This document shows, piece by piece, positions 1-9,775 of a stretch of 64,000 nt of DNA; positions within the stretch are counted from its first letter, which is position 1; the number at the start of each line of letters is the position of its first letter. Both the position numbers and the translations under genes were made by a program. Under the pieces are notes generated by a model that did no database searches, was not told where the DNA came from, and was given only the letters and a program-made list of their open reading frames with translations. This stretch comes from Bacillota bacterium (lineage in GTDB: Bacteria > Bacillota > Sulfobacillia > Sulfobacillales > JAIMBI01): NCBI GenBank assembly GCA_021846505.1, contig JAJZWV010000003.1, forward strand, positions 1-64,000. The letters run 5' to 3'.

Positions 1-350
<350 letters not shown>

Positions 351-420
351 CCGAACGCGCCCACCGGGTTGCCCCGCTGGCCGCTAGCGCTTCACGAAAC
401 CTAGAGTCCGAAAACCCTCC

Positions 421-438
421 GATTCAGTTGTCAAGGTC
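421..438 (-). promoter_or_regulatory. rRNA leader antitermination-like element
   Basis: The minus strand reads GACCTTGACAACTGAATC in the 16S leader between promoter and gene. It closely resembles the CCTTGAAAACTGAA block found in Bacillus and other Firmicute rRNA leaders, linked to boxA-type antitermination and leader processing. The match is by memory of the consensus; the role is inferred. Confidence 0.5.
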
Positions 439-480
439 CGCGCCGCCCCGCAGTCGCCCGCCGGTCGGACAGCAGTCGCT

Positions 481-509
481 ATGTTACGCTCCTTCCGCGC
501 CAGATGCAA
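481..509 (-). promoter_or_regulatory. rrn promoter (sigma-A type)
   Basis: On the minus strand TTGCAT (504-509) and TAACAT (481-486) are separated by exactly 17 nt, about 130 nt ahead of the 16S gene. A run of seven A lies upstream at about 525-531, as in UP-elements of rRNA promoters. This is the only strong housekeeping promoter I could pick out by eye in the core part of the window. Confidence 0.75.
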
Positions 510-561
510 CACCCGCGCCGCAACTTTTTTTCGGCTCGCCGAAAGCGCGCCACGCCGTAGC

Positions 562-1464
562 CTACGCCCGCCGCCTGCGGCGGCGGTACAAAAATGGCAC
601 CAGATAAGCGACCGTCGCCGCAGGCACGCGCCACCGGAGCCGCGGCGCCAGCGCCGCTGCCAGGGCCGCGCGCGCACGCGCGCGCTCACCCATTAGATAT
701 AAGGCCACAAAAAATCGCAGATGGTGCCACGCTTCGATCGTGCGAAATCCCTGCGGGGCGGTGGCCCGATGCTTGTCCAGCAAGCGATGCATGGTCTGGT
801 ACACGCGCCACACATCCTTGCTGTAGCCGGTCGCCACATCCCGATACACCACCAGCGCGCGGTTCAGCTTCACGACGCCCGCAGCCTGGGCGGTGCGCAC
901 CCACAAATCCCAGTCCTCGGCCCCGTCGACCGTGGCGTCGAAGCCGCCCAGCGATCGGGCCAGCGCCGTGCGCATCAGGACCGTCGAGGTCTGAAACCGA
1001 TTGAGCACCAAGCAGTCCCGATAGGTGAGCCGGGACCACGGCGGCCCGGCCGCCGCGTGCACCCGCTCCCCCGTGTCGGGCCGCTCGCGGACCCAGTCGC
1101 ACGCGACCAGCCCGACGGACGGCTCCGCCGCCAAGACACGGCTCTGCAGCGCCAGCTTGTCCGCCAGCCACTCGTCGTCCGCGTCCAAAAAGGCCAAGTA
1201 CGGCTGGCTGGCCTCCTCGATGCCGCGGTTGCGCGCGCGGCTAGGCCCGGCGTTGTCCTGCTGAATCAAGCGAACCGAGGCGTCCCCCGCAAATGCTTGG
1301 CGAACGGCCGCGGCGCTGCCGTCTGTGGACCCGTCATCCACCACCAGCACTTCTGCCGGCGGCGGCACCTGCTCCAGCGCTGACTGGATGGCGGCCACCA
1401 CGGTGTCCGCGTTGTTGTACACCGGCACCACCACGGTCACCGACAGCGGTTTGGGCTCCGCCAT
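562..1464 (-). CDS. Family 2 glycosyltransferase
   Basis: A 300-residue GT-A fold glycosyltransferase that probably transfers a sugar from a nucleotide-sugar donor to an envelope polymer or lipid; the acceptor cannot be told. The N-terminus has VVVPVYNN, then VVDDGSTDG and FLDADDEW, whose Asp cluster is the metal/nucleotide-sugar site. A short hydrophobic and Arg-rich tail (YLVPFLYRRRRRR) suggests membrane association. The ATG at 1464 overlaps the murE stop in a TGATG, so translation is probably coupled; a TTG one codon earlier is possible. It is the last gene before the 16S leader. Confidence 0.85.
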   Translation of the reverse strand: MAEPKPLSVTVVVPVYNNADTVVAAIQSALEQVPPPAEVLVVDDGSTDGSAAAVRQAFAGDASVRLIQQDNAGPSRARNRGIEEASQPYLAFLDADDEWLADKLALQSRVLAAEPSVGLVACDWVRERPDTGERVHAAAGPPWSRLTYRDCLVLNRFQTSTVLMRTALARSLGGFDATVDGAEDWDLWVRTAQAAGVVKLNRALVVYRDVATGYSKDVWRVYQTMHRLLDKHRATAPQGFRTIEAWHHLRFFVALYLMGERARARAALAAALAPRLRWRVPAATVAYLVPFLYRRRRRRA

Positions 1465-2942
1465 CAAGGCGCCACCGACGTGGTGCCCTCGGCCACCACG
1501 CGCCGCACCACGTCGCGGTCGTCCAGCCGCACGTGCCGATCCCCGACAATTTGCTCGCGCTCGGGCCCGCGCCCGGTAATGAGGACGACATCACAGGCCG
1601 TGGCGCTGCGAACCGCCAAGCGGATGGCGGCTTCCCGGTCCAGCTCCACGGCAAACGGCCGGCACCCCACTGCGGTCAGCCCTTCCGCCAGCTCCGCCGC
1701 AATCGCCGCCGGATCCTCTTCGTGGGGGCTGTCGGCGGTCAGGACCACTCGATCCGCCAGCCGGCCCGCAATGCTCCCCATGAGCGGCCGCTTGCCCCGG
1801 TCCCGGCCTCCCCGCGCGCCAAACACGAGCCAAATCCGGCCCGCCGAGCCCGCCAGGCGCCGGACCGTATGCAGCACCTGCTCCAGCCCATCAGGCGTGT
1901 GAGCATAGTCGACCATAACGCGAACCCCACCCGCGTCCGACACCATCTCCAGCCGCCCCGGCACTTCCTCCAACCGGCCCACCTGGGCAGCGGCGGCTTC
2001 CGCGGGCACCCCCTGGGCCAGCGCGGCGGCAATGGCTCCTAACGTGTTGTATACGTTGTAGCGCCCCGGAAACGGCACGCGCACCGCCACGCCCGGCGCC
2101 CCGGCGACCATCAGCGTAATGTCACTCGCGTGCGGCGATTCGTGCTCGATGCGGGCGCGCACATCTCCCCGCATCACGCCATAGGTCAGCACCCGGGCCG
2201 CCACGGCCGGCGCCAGCTCAATCGCGTGCGGATCATCGGCATTCAGGACGGCCACGCCGTCGTCTTGAAGCAAATCCGTGAACAGGCGGGCCTTGGCGGC
2301 CACGTAATTTTCCATCGTCCCGTGATAGTCCAGATGCTCGCGCGTAATATTTGTCAGCACCGCCACCGAAAACCCGATGGCATCCACCCGATGTTGCACG
2401 AGGCCGTGGGACGACACCTCCAGCACCGCTCGCCCAAAGCCGTTGGCCGCCATTTGCGCCAAGGCGCCCTGCACATCGGGCGCCTCCGGGGTCGTGAGCC
2501 GCGCATCGCCTTCCCGGTCGCGGCCCGTCACGTTGCGCACACTGGACAGCATGCCACACGCCAGGCCGTACCCCTCCAGCAGCTGGCGCAGCCAATACAC
2601 CACCGACGTTTTGCCGTTGGTGCCTGTCACACCGGTCACCAGCAGCTGGCGGCTCGGGTATCCATAGACCGCCGCCGCGAGCTCGGCCGCAGCCCGCCGC
2701 GCCGATGGCACCACCAGCGTCGGCAGAGGCGCCGGCATGGGCCGCTCCACCAGCGCCGCCACCGCACCGCGTCGCGCCGCGTCCTCCAAATACTGATGGC
2801 CGTCTTCGTGCAATCCCAAAATGGCCACGAACACGTCCCCCGGCTTCACCGCCCGGGAATCCAGCTGGACCCCAGTCACACTGGGCGCCACTTCCCACAG
2901 CCCTTGGCCGTTAATGCGAATCAGCCGCTCCGCGCCGCCCAT
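1464..2942 (-). CDS. murE: UDP-N-acetylmuramoyl-tripeptide synthetase (MurE)
   Basis: Adds the third amino acid to UDP-MurNAc-L-Ala-D-Glu in cytoplasmic peptidoglycan synthesis. At 492 residues it has the normal family length with the three Mur ligase domains. The ATP P-loop is GVTGTNGKTS, and FGARGGRDRGKRPLMG is the family block of the C-terminal domain. The residue-3 specificity motif, DNPR in meso-diaminopimelate enzymes, reads DSPH, and the usual GKGHE reads GRGPE, so the amino acid added is uncertain. The ATG follows CAGGGGGAAAC. It sits outside a division/cell-wall cluster, beside a D,D-carboxypeptidase gene. Confidence 0.92.
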   Translation of the reverse strand: MGGAERLIRINGQGLWEVAPSVTGVQLDSRAVKPGDVFVAILGLHEDGHQYLEDAARRGAVAALVERPMPAPLPTLVVPSARRAAAELAAAVYGYPSRQLLVTGVTGTNGKTSVVYWLRQLLEGYGLACGMLSSVRNVTGRDREGDARLTTPEAPDVQGALAQMAANGFGRAVLEVSSHGLVQHRVDAIGFSVAVLTNITREHLDYHGTMENYVAAKARLFTDLLQDDGVAVLNADDPHAIELAPAVAARVLTYGVMRGDVRARIEHESPHASDITLMVAGAPGVAVRVPFPGRYNVYNTLGAIAAALAQGVPAEAAAAQVGRLEEVPGRLEMVSDAGGVRVMVDYAHTPDGLEQVLHTVRRLAGSAGRIWLVFGARGGRDRGKRPLMGSIAGRLADRVVLTADSPHEEDPAAIAAELAEGLTAVGCRPFAVELDREAAIRLAVRSATACDVVLITGRGPEREQIVGDRHVRLDDRDVVRRVVAEGTTSVAP

Positions 2943-3042
2943 GTTTCCCCCTGCCCGCCGATTCTAAAATTGTCGGGCGCCATCGCCCCGCGACGCCAAT
3001 ATAGCATGAACGCGGCGAAACCGGCCGCACGGCCGCCACTGC

Positions 3043-3807
3043 TCACGGCAGCGCCTCGCCCCCTCCTTCCTCCGGCGGCTCGGTTTCGGCCAGGTCCGCC
3101 GTGTCGTCCCACACGTCGCCCGGCGTGCGGGTCCATAGCCCACCCCGCCGACCGTTGCGCACCGCGTCCCACAGCACCGCGCCCTCGCTGTCCCCATAGC
3201 GTTCGATGGGCTGCACCGTGTTTTGGGGCTCCTGGAATCCCACGAACATCTCCTCGGCATCCATGGCAGGCGGCCCTTCCTCTGTGCTGTCGGAGGATCC
3301 CCACTGCATCACCCCCTGCAGAAAGTCGCTGCCCGCCTCTTCCGCTGGATCCCGGCTGTACAAGGCCCCATACGGCACCGGCACTCTGTCCTCTTCTGTG
3401 GGCCGGGCGGTGGCCTCGGTCTCTGCGCTGCCTTGCTCGGCGCACCGGAGGCACCAAATGGACTCCGGCCGCGCCTGGAGGCGAGGCATCGAAATCGCCA
3501 CCCCGCAGCGGTCGCACTGGCCATAGCTATGTTCCTGCCACTTCTCGAGTGCCCGCCGCGCCTCTGCTAGGTGGCGGTCCAAGCCTCGCACCAGGCCGAC
3601 ATCCCGCTCCCGGTCAGACACCGTGGTGGCATTGTCGGCGGGATGGTTGTCATACGACGAGGCTTCGTGCGCCCAGTCCGATTCGGCCTCGCCCAGCTGG
3701 CCGCGCAACTCGTCCGACAGCTCGGTGAGCCGCCGCACGACGGCGACAATGGGTGCGGCCGATAGCCTGGGCGGCTCAGGACCCGACGGCCTCCTCCCGG
3801 TCGTCAT
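3043..3807 (-). CDS. YteA-type TraR/DksA zinc-finger protein
   Basis: A 254-residue protein of the YteA family found in sporulating Firmicutes. An N-terminal helical segment (LTELSDELRGQLGEAE) and the family signature SSYDNHPADNA precede a DksA-like four-cysteine finger: CDRC, a 17-residue spacer, then CLRC. The acidic Pro/Glu-rich C-terminal half is typical and poorly conserved. The family is linked to sporulation by expression only; its target is unknown. The ATG overlaps the upstream dacF stop by 4 nt (ATGA). Longer readings extend into dacF out of frame and are not credible. Confidence 0.85.
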   Translation of the reverse strand: MTTGRRPSGPEPPRLSAAPIVAVVRRLTELSDELRGQLGEAESDWAHEASSYDNHPADNATTVSDRERDVGLVRGLDRHLAEARRALEKWQEHSYGQCDRCGVAISMPRLQARPESIWCLRCAEQGSAETEATARPTEEDRVPVPYGALYSRDPAEEAGSDFLQGVMQWGSSDSTEEGPPAMDAEEMFVGFQEPQNTVQPIERYGDSEGAVLWDAVRNGRRGGLWTRTPGDVWDDTADLAETEPPEEGGGEALP

Positions 3808-5000
3808 CGGCCTCCCCCCACCGCCACAATGGCTCGGAAAAAGCGCCAAAACAACTCCGGCAGCCCCACCGCCGGCACGGGCGCGTCCGCTACCAGCGGA
3901 ATGGTCCGGGTCGCGCCGCCCGCCGGCTGCACCACGGCCGACCCCAGGCGCTGGCCCGCGCGCACCGGTGCCTCCACGGTCCGGGGCAGCATCACATGGA
4001 CGCGTGCCGGAACTGCTCCGCGGCGCTCGGTCAGCCAGAGGCTTCGCTGCGCCACAGCGGCCACGCGGCGCGCCCGCCCCCGGATCACGCCCACCATGCC
4101 CATGCGGGCCCGCACGCTCACCACCGCAACCGACTGAAAGTGGCTGAAGCCCCACGACATCAGCGCCGCGGCATCACGGAACCGCGCCAGCGACGTCGGA
4201 GCGCCCAGAATCACGGCGATGAGGCGCGTGCCCCGCCGCTGCGTGGTGGCCACGAGGCAGAATCGGGCGGAGCGGGTGTACCCGGTTTTCAAGCCATCGG
4301 TCCCGGGGTAGGTGCGCAGCAGCCGATTTTGGTTCACCAACCACAGGGTGCCGCCCTTCCCATTCCGAATGGTGCGGTTTTGCCACCCAGAGGTGGCCGC
4401 CAGCAGGCCCGGCATGCGCACCGCCGCCATCGCCAAGCGCCCCAAATCCGCCGCCGTGCTGTAGTGCTGCAGCGATGGCAGGCCATGGGGATTGTCAAAG
4501 TGCGTATGCCGCATGCCCAGGCGCGCCGCCTCGCGGTTCATCTCCGATACAAAGGCCCCCGTCGAGCCCGCCAAAAACTGCGCCACCGCAACCGATGCAT
4601 CGTTGGCGGAACCCACAGCGATCGCCGTCAGCATCTGCTCAAGAGTCAGTCGCTCGCCAGGCTCCAGCCAAATTTGACTGCCCTCGGTCCGGTACGCTTC
4701 TTCGCTGACGGGGACCCAGTCAGACAGGCGCACCTGCCCGCGGGCGATGGCGCGAAAGGCCAGCACCAGCGTCATCAGTTTGGTAACAGACGCCATGGGC
4801 AGCTCACGGTCCGGGTAAGTGCTGGCCAGGACTTGACCGCTGTGCCCGTCAAGGAGCACCGACGCCCGCGCACTGACGGCCGGCGGCGGTGCCGCCGGGG
4901 GCGCCGCCGCACCCGCCATCGGCCCGCTGACCAGCGTCGCATACCCAACCGCCAGCGCCGTCCACCGCCTCGCGCCACGCCACCACGTTGAACCCGTCAT
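3804..5000 (-). CDS. dacF: D-alanyl-D-alanine carboxypeptidase (DacF-like)
   Basis: A 398-residue low-molecular-weight penicillin-binding protein (peptidase S11) that trims the terminal D-Ala of peptidoglycan stem peptides outside the membrane. All three active-site motifs are present: SVTK (SxxK), SAN (SxN) and KTG in GLKTGYT. The N-terminus MTGSTWWRGARRW...LAVGYATLVSGP is a signal peptide, which fixes the start at 5000. A hydrophobic segment ending near GGGR may anchor the C-terminus. Gene order spoIIM-xerD-deoB-pdp-dacF matches Bacillus, where dacF acts in the forespore. Confidence 0.92.
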   Translation of the reverse strand: MTGSTWWRGARRWTALAVGYATLVSGPMAGAAAPPAAPPPAVSARASVLLDGHSGQVLASTYPDRELPMASVTKLMTLVLAFRAIARGQVRLSDWVPVSEEAYRTEGSQIWLEPGERLTLEQMLTAIAVGSANDASVAVAQFLAGSTGAFVSEMNREAARLGMRHTHFDNPHGLPSLQHYSTAADLGRLAMAAVRMPGLLAATSGWQNRTIRNGKGGTLWLVNQNRLLRTYPGTDGLKTGYTRSARFCLVATTQRRGTRLIAVILGAPTSLARFRDAAALMSWGFSHFQSVAVVSVRARMGMVGVIRGRARRVAAVAQRSLWLTERRGAVPARVHVMLPRTVEAPVRAGQRLGSAVVQPAGGATRTIPLVADAPVPAVGLPELFWRFFRAIVAVGGGR

Positions 5001-5056
5001 CGCTGCCGGCCCCTCTCCCGGGATTGTCGGCAGTAGTATCGGCCGGCGGCCCGCGC

Positions 5057-6367
5057 CTAATCCGGGGGCCAGAGGGTGTCCAAGACCATCGGGTGGCCGG
5101 CCACTGGCGCCTCGGACCACTCCACGGCGGCCCGCACCTGAGCTGCGGCCCGCTCGCGCTCGGCGGCCGTTTCGCCATACACATGGCCCAGCGGGCAGCC
5201 CGGGGCCAGCCGATCACCGGCCTTGACGCGGATGTCCACCCCCACGCGCGCATTGACGCGGTCGGCTTGCACACGCCGGCCCGCCCCCAGCTGCATGGCC
5301 GCTTCGCCAATCGCCAGCGGGTCCACGCGGGCCACCCACCCCGCCGGCCCGTCCCACGCCAGGGCGGCTGATTCCGCCACGGGCAGACCTCGCTCCACCT
5401 GGCGGGCGTCGCCGCCTTGCGCGGCCACCCACTCCAAAAATTTTTCTGCCCCCCGGCCGGCGTCCCACGCCGCGCTCACGCGCTCCCGCGCCGCCTCGTA
5501 GGTGATCGGCGCTTGCCCCGCCTCCGCGACCTCCACCATGGCGCCCGCGACGGCGGTCGCCACGGTCCGCAGGTCCGGGGGTCCCTGGCCTGTCAGCGCC
5601 GCCCACGCCTCGTTCACTTCCAGCGCGTTGCCCACCGCATGGCCCAGCGGCTCCTCCATGTTCGTGAGCAAGGCCGCGGCATGAAGGCCCGCCCGTTGGG
5701 CCAGGGCCAGCATAAGCTGTGCCAGGTGCCGCCCTGCCTCTTCCGACGCATTGAACGATCCCCGGCCAACCTTCACGTCCAGCACCAAAGCCGGAGCGCC
5801 GCCGGCAATCTTTTTGGACAGGATGGACGACGCGATCAGCGCGGGGGAATCCACGGCGGCCGTGGCATCGCGGAGCGCGTACAGCCGGCCATCGGATGGC
5901 GCCAGCTCTTCGCTCTGCGCGGCCACCGCCAGCCCCACGCGGTCAACCAGCCGAGCCCACTCCCGCCGGGCCAGATGTACGCGGAACCCCGGGATGCTTT
6001 CCAGCTTGTCCAAAGTGCCCCCGGTGTGGGCCAGGCCGCGGCCCGACATCTTCGCGACCGGGATGCCCAGCGACGCAACCAGGGGCGCCACCACCAGCGT
6101 CACCTTATCGCCAACCCCTCCGGTGGAGTGCTTATCCACCCGTCCCGGGGATGGGACCACCGGCCCTCCGGACTGCGCCATCGCCATGGTCAAGAGAAAC
6201 GTTTCTTCGGTGGACAAGCCGCGCAGGTAAATTGTCGCCAGCCACGCCGCCAGCTGATAGTCCGGCGAGGTCGGGTCCGCAGCGGCAGCGGCCACCCGGC
6301 CAAAGTGCTCCGCATCGAGCGGCGCCGGAGATCTAGCAGCGCGCAGCACCTCACGAAAGTCGCTCAC
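5057..6367 (-). CDS. pdp: Pyrimidine-nucleoside (thymidine) phosphorylase
   Basis: Phosphorolyses pyrimidine nucleosides to base and (deoxy)ribose-1-phosphate in nucleoside salvage. The 436-residue chain has the family signature SGRGLAHTGGTLDKLE and the phosphate/base-binding block DKHSTGGVGDKVTL. The GTG start follows AAGGAG by 7 nt and lies 17 nt inside the end of deoB, so the two are cotranslated. DeoB next door converts the product to ribose-5-phosphate. Whether the preferred substrate is thymidine only or also uridine cannot be told by eye. Confidence 0.93.
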   Translation of the reverse strand: MSDFREVLRAARSPAPLDAEHFGRVAAAAADPTSPDYQLAAWLATIYLRGLSTEETFLLTMAMAQSGGPVVPSPGRVDKHSTGGVGDKVTLVVAPLVASLGIPVAKMSGRGLAHTGGTLDKLESIPGFRVHLARREWARLVDRVGLAVAAQSEELAPSDGRLYALRDATAAVDSPALIASSILSKKIAGGAPALVLDVKVGRGSFNASEEAGRHLAQLMLALAQRAGLHAAALLTNMEEPLGHAVGNALEVNEAWAALTGQGPPDLRTVATAVAGAMVEVAEAGQAPITYEAARERVSAAWDAGRGAEKFLEWVAAQGGDARQVERGLPVAESAALAWDGPAGWVARVDPLAIGEAAMQLGAGRRVQADRVNARVGVDIRVKAGDRLAPGCPLGHVYGETAAERERAAAQVRAAVEWSEAPVAGHPMVLDTLWPPD

Positions 6368-7523
6368 CCGTCAGCTCCTTCCATCGCGACTGCCCCGCCC
6401 GCGGTCCTGGAATCGCCCAGGCGTCTGCCATCGTCGCGGCGATGTCAGCTAGCGTGCGGCACGGCCGCCCCACGTGCGGCACCACCTGGGCACCTGCTGC
6501 CAGCCAGGGCACGTCCTCGCGCGTGTGGTCCGAGCCCGCTGCCGTGGGGTCGCAGCCGTGGTCGGCCGTAATCCACAACTGCCCCGCGCGCCCCACGGCG
6601 TCCAGCGCCTCGGGCACCCACGCATCCAGCTCCTGCAGCGCTTGGGCATAGCCCGCCGCATCGCGGCGGTGTCCAAACTGCGAGTCAAAGTCTACCAGAT
6701 TGACAAACACCAAGGCATGCTCCGGGCCGGCGCTGAGATGGGGCAGGGTCTTTTCCAGCGCATCCCGATTGGAGCGGGTCGCCACACGCTCCCGGAATCC
6801 CACCCCCGAAAATATATCCCAGATTTTGCCGACGGCTACCGTGTGGATGCCCCGGTCCGCCAGGCGGGCCGTAAACACGTCGTCAGGCGGCGGCACGGTC
6901 CAGTCGTGCCGGTGAGCCGTGCGCACCAGTGCGCCCGGCCGGCCCCTGAACGGCCGCGCAATGATCCGGCCCACCAAATCGCCTCCCTGCATAATCGCGC
7001 GTGCGGCGGCGCACCAACCATATAGCGTCTCGAGCGGCACCACGTCTTCGTGGGCCGCAATCTGGAGCACGCTGTCGCCCGACGTGTAAACGATGGGGCT
7101 GCCGGTGGCGAAGTGCGGCTCGGCCAATTCCTCGATGATGGCGGTGCCCGATGCCGGCCGGTTGCCGAGGATCGGGCGCCCAAACGCCGCTTCCAGGGCC
7201 CGCACCACCGGCGCCGGAAACCCGTCGGGATACGTGCGAAACGGCTCGCTGACAATGGCGCCCATCATCTCCCAGTGACCGGCCAGAGTGTCCTTGCCCG
7301 CCGCCACCGGATGACACCGCACCGCAGACCCGACCAGCGGTGCGGGGGATGTCCCGGTCAGGGAAATCAGCTCCCCGAGCCCCATGGCAGCCAAGTGCGG
7401 CAGGGCCCTGGGTGCAGCGGCTAACGCATGCTCCAGCGTATTGGCTCCGCCATCGCCGTAGCGGTCTGCGTCAGGCGCCGCACCAACCCCGCCCGAATCA
7501 ATCACCACTAAGCAAATGCGCAT
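6351..7523 (-). CDS. deoB: Phosphopentomutase
   Basis: Interconverts (deoxy)ribose-1-phosphate and the 5-phosphate, linking nucleoside salvage to the pentose phosphate pathway. The 390-residue protein of the alkaline phosphatase superfamily begins MRICLVVIDSGGVGAAPDA, holding the first metal-ligand Asp and the SGGVG segment. GKDTLAGHWEMMG and the C-terminal TADHGCDPT / SDHTRED metal motifs are intact. Reading further upstream gives a low-complexity, arginine-rich extension foreign to the family, so the ATG at 7523 is chosen. Confidence 0.95.
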   Translation of the reverse strand: MRICLVVIDSGGVGAAPDADRYGDGGANTLEHALAAAPRALPHLAAMGLGELISLTGTSPAPLVGSAVRCHPVAAGKDTLAGHWEMMGAIVSEPFRTYPDGFPAPVVRALEAAFGRPILGNRPASGTAIIEELAEPHFATGSPIVYTSGDSVLQIAAHEDVVPLETLYGWCAAARAIMQGGDLVGRIIARPFRGRPGALVRTAHRHDWTVPPPDDVFTARLADRGIHTVAVGKIWDIFSGVGFRERVATRSNRDALEKTLPHLSAGPEHALVFVNLVDFDSQFGHRRDAAGYAQALQELDAWVPEALDAVGRAGQLWITADHGCDPTAAGSDHTREDVPWLAAGAQVVPHVGRPCRTLADIAATMADAWAIPGPRAGQSRWKELTGERLS

Positions 7524-7570
7524 TCGTCTGCCTCCCCTCCGCCGACCGCTTCGTTGGAACCAGCCCGGCG

Positions 7571-8494
7571 TCAGGCGCGGGGATGGGCCCGGTCGTACAC
7601 CGCTTTCAGCCGTGCCCGACTCACGTGCGTGTAAATTTGGGTGGTGGAGATGTCGGAGTGGCCCAGCATCTCCTGCACCGCTCTCAAGTCTGCCCCGTTC
7701 TCCAGCAGGTGGGTCGCAAAGGAGTGTCGGAGCGTGTGCGGCGTCACCAGAGTTGCAATGCCGGCGGCGGCGGCATGCTTCTTGACCAGCTTCCACACGC
7801 TTTGGCGGGTCAGAGGCCGTCCGCGCCGGTTCACGAACAGGGCTCCCGATGGCTTGGCCGCACACGCCCCCAAGCGGCCCCGGCCTGCGGCTAAAAAGTG
7901 CTCCACCGCCTGCACCGCCGCCTGTCCCACGGGGATCAGGCGTTCCTTGTCGCCTTTGCCTCGGCACCGAAGGCGCGGCGGCGTGGTGTCCCAGTCATCC
8001 ACCGTGAGCGCGACGAGCTCACTGACGCGCAGGCCCGTCGCGTACAGCAGCTCTAAGATAGCTCGATCGCGCAGGCCGACGGGGTCGCTCAGGCGGCAAG
8101 CCGCCAGCATCGCTTCTACTTGCTCAACTGTCAGCACCCGAGGCAGCGGCCGCGCCAGCCGCGGCGACGACAGGTGGCGGGTGGGATCGGGACCCGCGCC
8201 CGCCAAGTCCTCCTGGTATCCAAAAAATGACCTGAGGGCGGCCAGGCGCCGGGCGAGAGTCGCCGCACTGCGCCCCTGGGCCTGCAGGTGCCGCAGGTAT
8301 TCCAGCACCGACGCGACCGGGTCGTCCCCCTCCCCGCCCGCTCCGCCCGCGGCAAACAGCGCGTAGTCGCGCAGGTCCCGCTCATAGGCTGCCAAGGTAT
8401 TGCGGGACAGCCCACGCTCCAACGCCAGGTAGTCCAGATAGTGGCCGATGGCGGCTTCCCAGTCCATGCTCATATGCCCGCAGTGCTTCGACAT
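7571..8494 (-). CDS. xerD: Site-specific tyrosine recombinase XerD
   Basis: Resolves chromosome dimers at dif together with XerC. The 307-residue chain has the N-terminal SAM-like core-binding domain (HYLDYLALERGLSRNTLAAY) and a catalytic domain with Arg in ATGLRVSEL, HTLRHSF, GHSDISTTQ and the nucleophile Tyr in QIYTHV. The start is uncertain: ATGs at 8494, 8473 and 8467 are all in frame, and the family N-terminus aligns best from the last two. Position between spoIIM and deoB matches Bacillus xerD (ripX). Confidence 0.94.
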   Translation of the reverse strand: MSKHCGHMSMDWEAAIGHYLDYLALERGLSRNTLAAYERDLRDYALFAAGGAGGEGDDPVASVLEYLRHLQAQGRSAATLARRLAALRSFFGYQEDLAGAGPDPTRHLSSPRLARPLPRVLTVEQVEAMLAACRLSDPVGLRDRAILELLYATGLRVSELVALTVDDWDTTPPRLRCRGKGDKERLIPVGQAAVQAVEHFLAAGRGRLGACAAKPSGALFVNRRGRPLTRQSVWKLVKKHAAAAGIATLVTPHTLRHSFATHLLENGADLRAVQEMLGHSDISTTQIYTHVSRARLKAVYDRAHPRA

Positions 8495-8580
8495 GGCGGG
8501 GGCCGTTCCTGCTCGCTGCCACGCGAAGGTGTCCAGCGCACGGCCTTCGGTGCCTGGGATCGCCGCCGAAAGTCCGACGC

Positions 8581-9702
8581 CTACGGCACCGCTAACACGG
8601 TTTCGGCCGGCACGTACTCCACGCCATGCGCCACCGCCACCGCCTCATGCGTGACGCGGCCGCGATACGTGTTGAGGCCATGCCGCAAGGACGCCGCCTC
8701 CGCCATCGCCCGCCGCACCCCGCGCCCCGCCAGGGCCCGCGCGTACGGGAGGGTCACGTGGGTGAGGGCCATCGTCGAGGTGCGTGGGACCGCGCCGGGC
8801 ATGTTGGCCACGGCATAGTGAATGACGCCATGCCGCTCGTACGTGGGCTGGGAATGTGTCGTCACCCGGTCAATCGTCGCGATGCTGCCGCCTTGATCAA
8901 TCGCCACGTCGATAATGACTGACCCCGACCTCATGCTCCGCACCATCTCCTCGGTGACCAAATGCGGCGCGCGCGCACCGGGGATCAGCACCGCCCCCAC
9001 CAGCAGGTCGCATTCTGCCACCGCGTCGGCAATGTTAAATTCATTGGACATGAGCGTGTGCAGCCGGCCGCCAAACAGGTCGTCCAGCTGCCGCAGGCGG
9101 TCCGCGTTAATGTCCAAAATCGTCACCTCAGCCCCCAGCCCCATCGCGATGCGTGCCGCATTGGTGCCCACAATGCCCCCGCCGACGACGGTGACGCGGC
9201 CCGGGCGCACGCCCGCCACCCCGCCCAGCAAAATGCCGCGCCCGCCGTGCGGCCGCTCCAAAAACTGCGCCCCCAGCTGCGGCGCCATCCGCCCAGCCAC
9301 CTCCGACATCGGGGTCAACAGGGGCAGGGATCCGTCCGGCAGCTGAACCGTTTCATAGGCGACCGCGGTCACTCCGCGCTCCACCAGCGCACCGGTCAGC
9401 GCCGGGACCGGGGCCAAATGCAAGTAGGTAAACAAAATTTGGTCCGGGCGAAAGAACTGATACTCCGCCTCCAGCGGCTCCTTCACCTTCACCACCATAT
9501 CGGCCGACCACGCCGCCGCAGCGTCCGCCACCAGCTGAGCTCCCGCGTGCTGGTAGTCCTCATCCTCAAATCCACTGCCGCTGCCAGCGCCCGTCTGCAC
9601 CAGCACAGCATGTCCATCCCGCACCAGCGTCTGAACCCCACCGGGCGTCAGCGCCACCCGATTTTCGTCACTCTTGATCTCGCGCGGCAGGCCAATTTGC
9701 AC
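8581..9702 (-). CDS. ald: Alanine dehydrogenase
   Basis: NAD-dependent oxidative deamination of L-alanine to pyruvate, used for alanine catabolism and in sporulating cells. The 373-residue protein starts [20 protein letters not shown] (GTG codon after AGAGGGG), the family's substrate-binding N-terminus. It has [23 protein letters not shown], the Rossmann motif [13 protein letters not shown] with DINADRL at the end of beta-2, and [10 protein letters not shown]. Length and motifs are fully typical. Confidence 0.95.
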   Translation of the reverse strand: MQIGLPREIKSDENRVALTPGGVQTLVRDGHAVLVQTGAGSGSGFEDEDYQHAGAQLVADAAAAWSADMVVKVKEPLEAEYQFFRPDQILFTYLHLAPVPALTGALVERGVTAVAYETVQLPDGSLPLLTPMSEVAGRMAPQLGAQFLERPHGGRGILLGGVAGVRPGRVTVVGGGIVGTNAARIAMGLGAEVTILDINADRLRQLDDLFGGRLHTLMSNEFNIADAVAECDLLVGAVLIPGARAPHLVTEEMVRSMRSGSVIIDVAIDQGGSIATIDRVTTHSQPTYERHGVIHYAVANMPGAVPRTSTMALTHVTLPYARALAGRGVRRAMAEAASLRHGLNTYRGRVTHEAVAVAHGVEYVPAETVLAVP

Positions 9703-9775
9703 GTGAGGAGCCCCTCTCCGTCAGGTCTGTAACCACGGCTCACTATAGCATACCGACGGTCGCGGGCGAGAGGCG

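Noticed and set aside
525-548. An intrinsic terminator for the glycosyltransferase gene at TTTCGGC-GA-GCCGAAA
   Set aside because: On the minus strand the hairpin is followed by A, not T; the run of A fits better as an upstream element of the rrn promoter.
3808-4155. A longer yteA-like protein starting inside dacF
   Set aside because: The extra 116 residues are low-complexity antisense-like sequence overlapping a real catalytic domain; the ATG at 3807 overlaps the dacF stop in the usual ATGA way.
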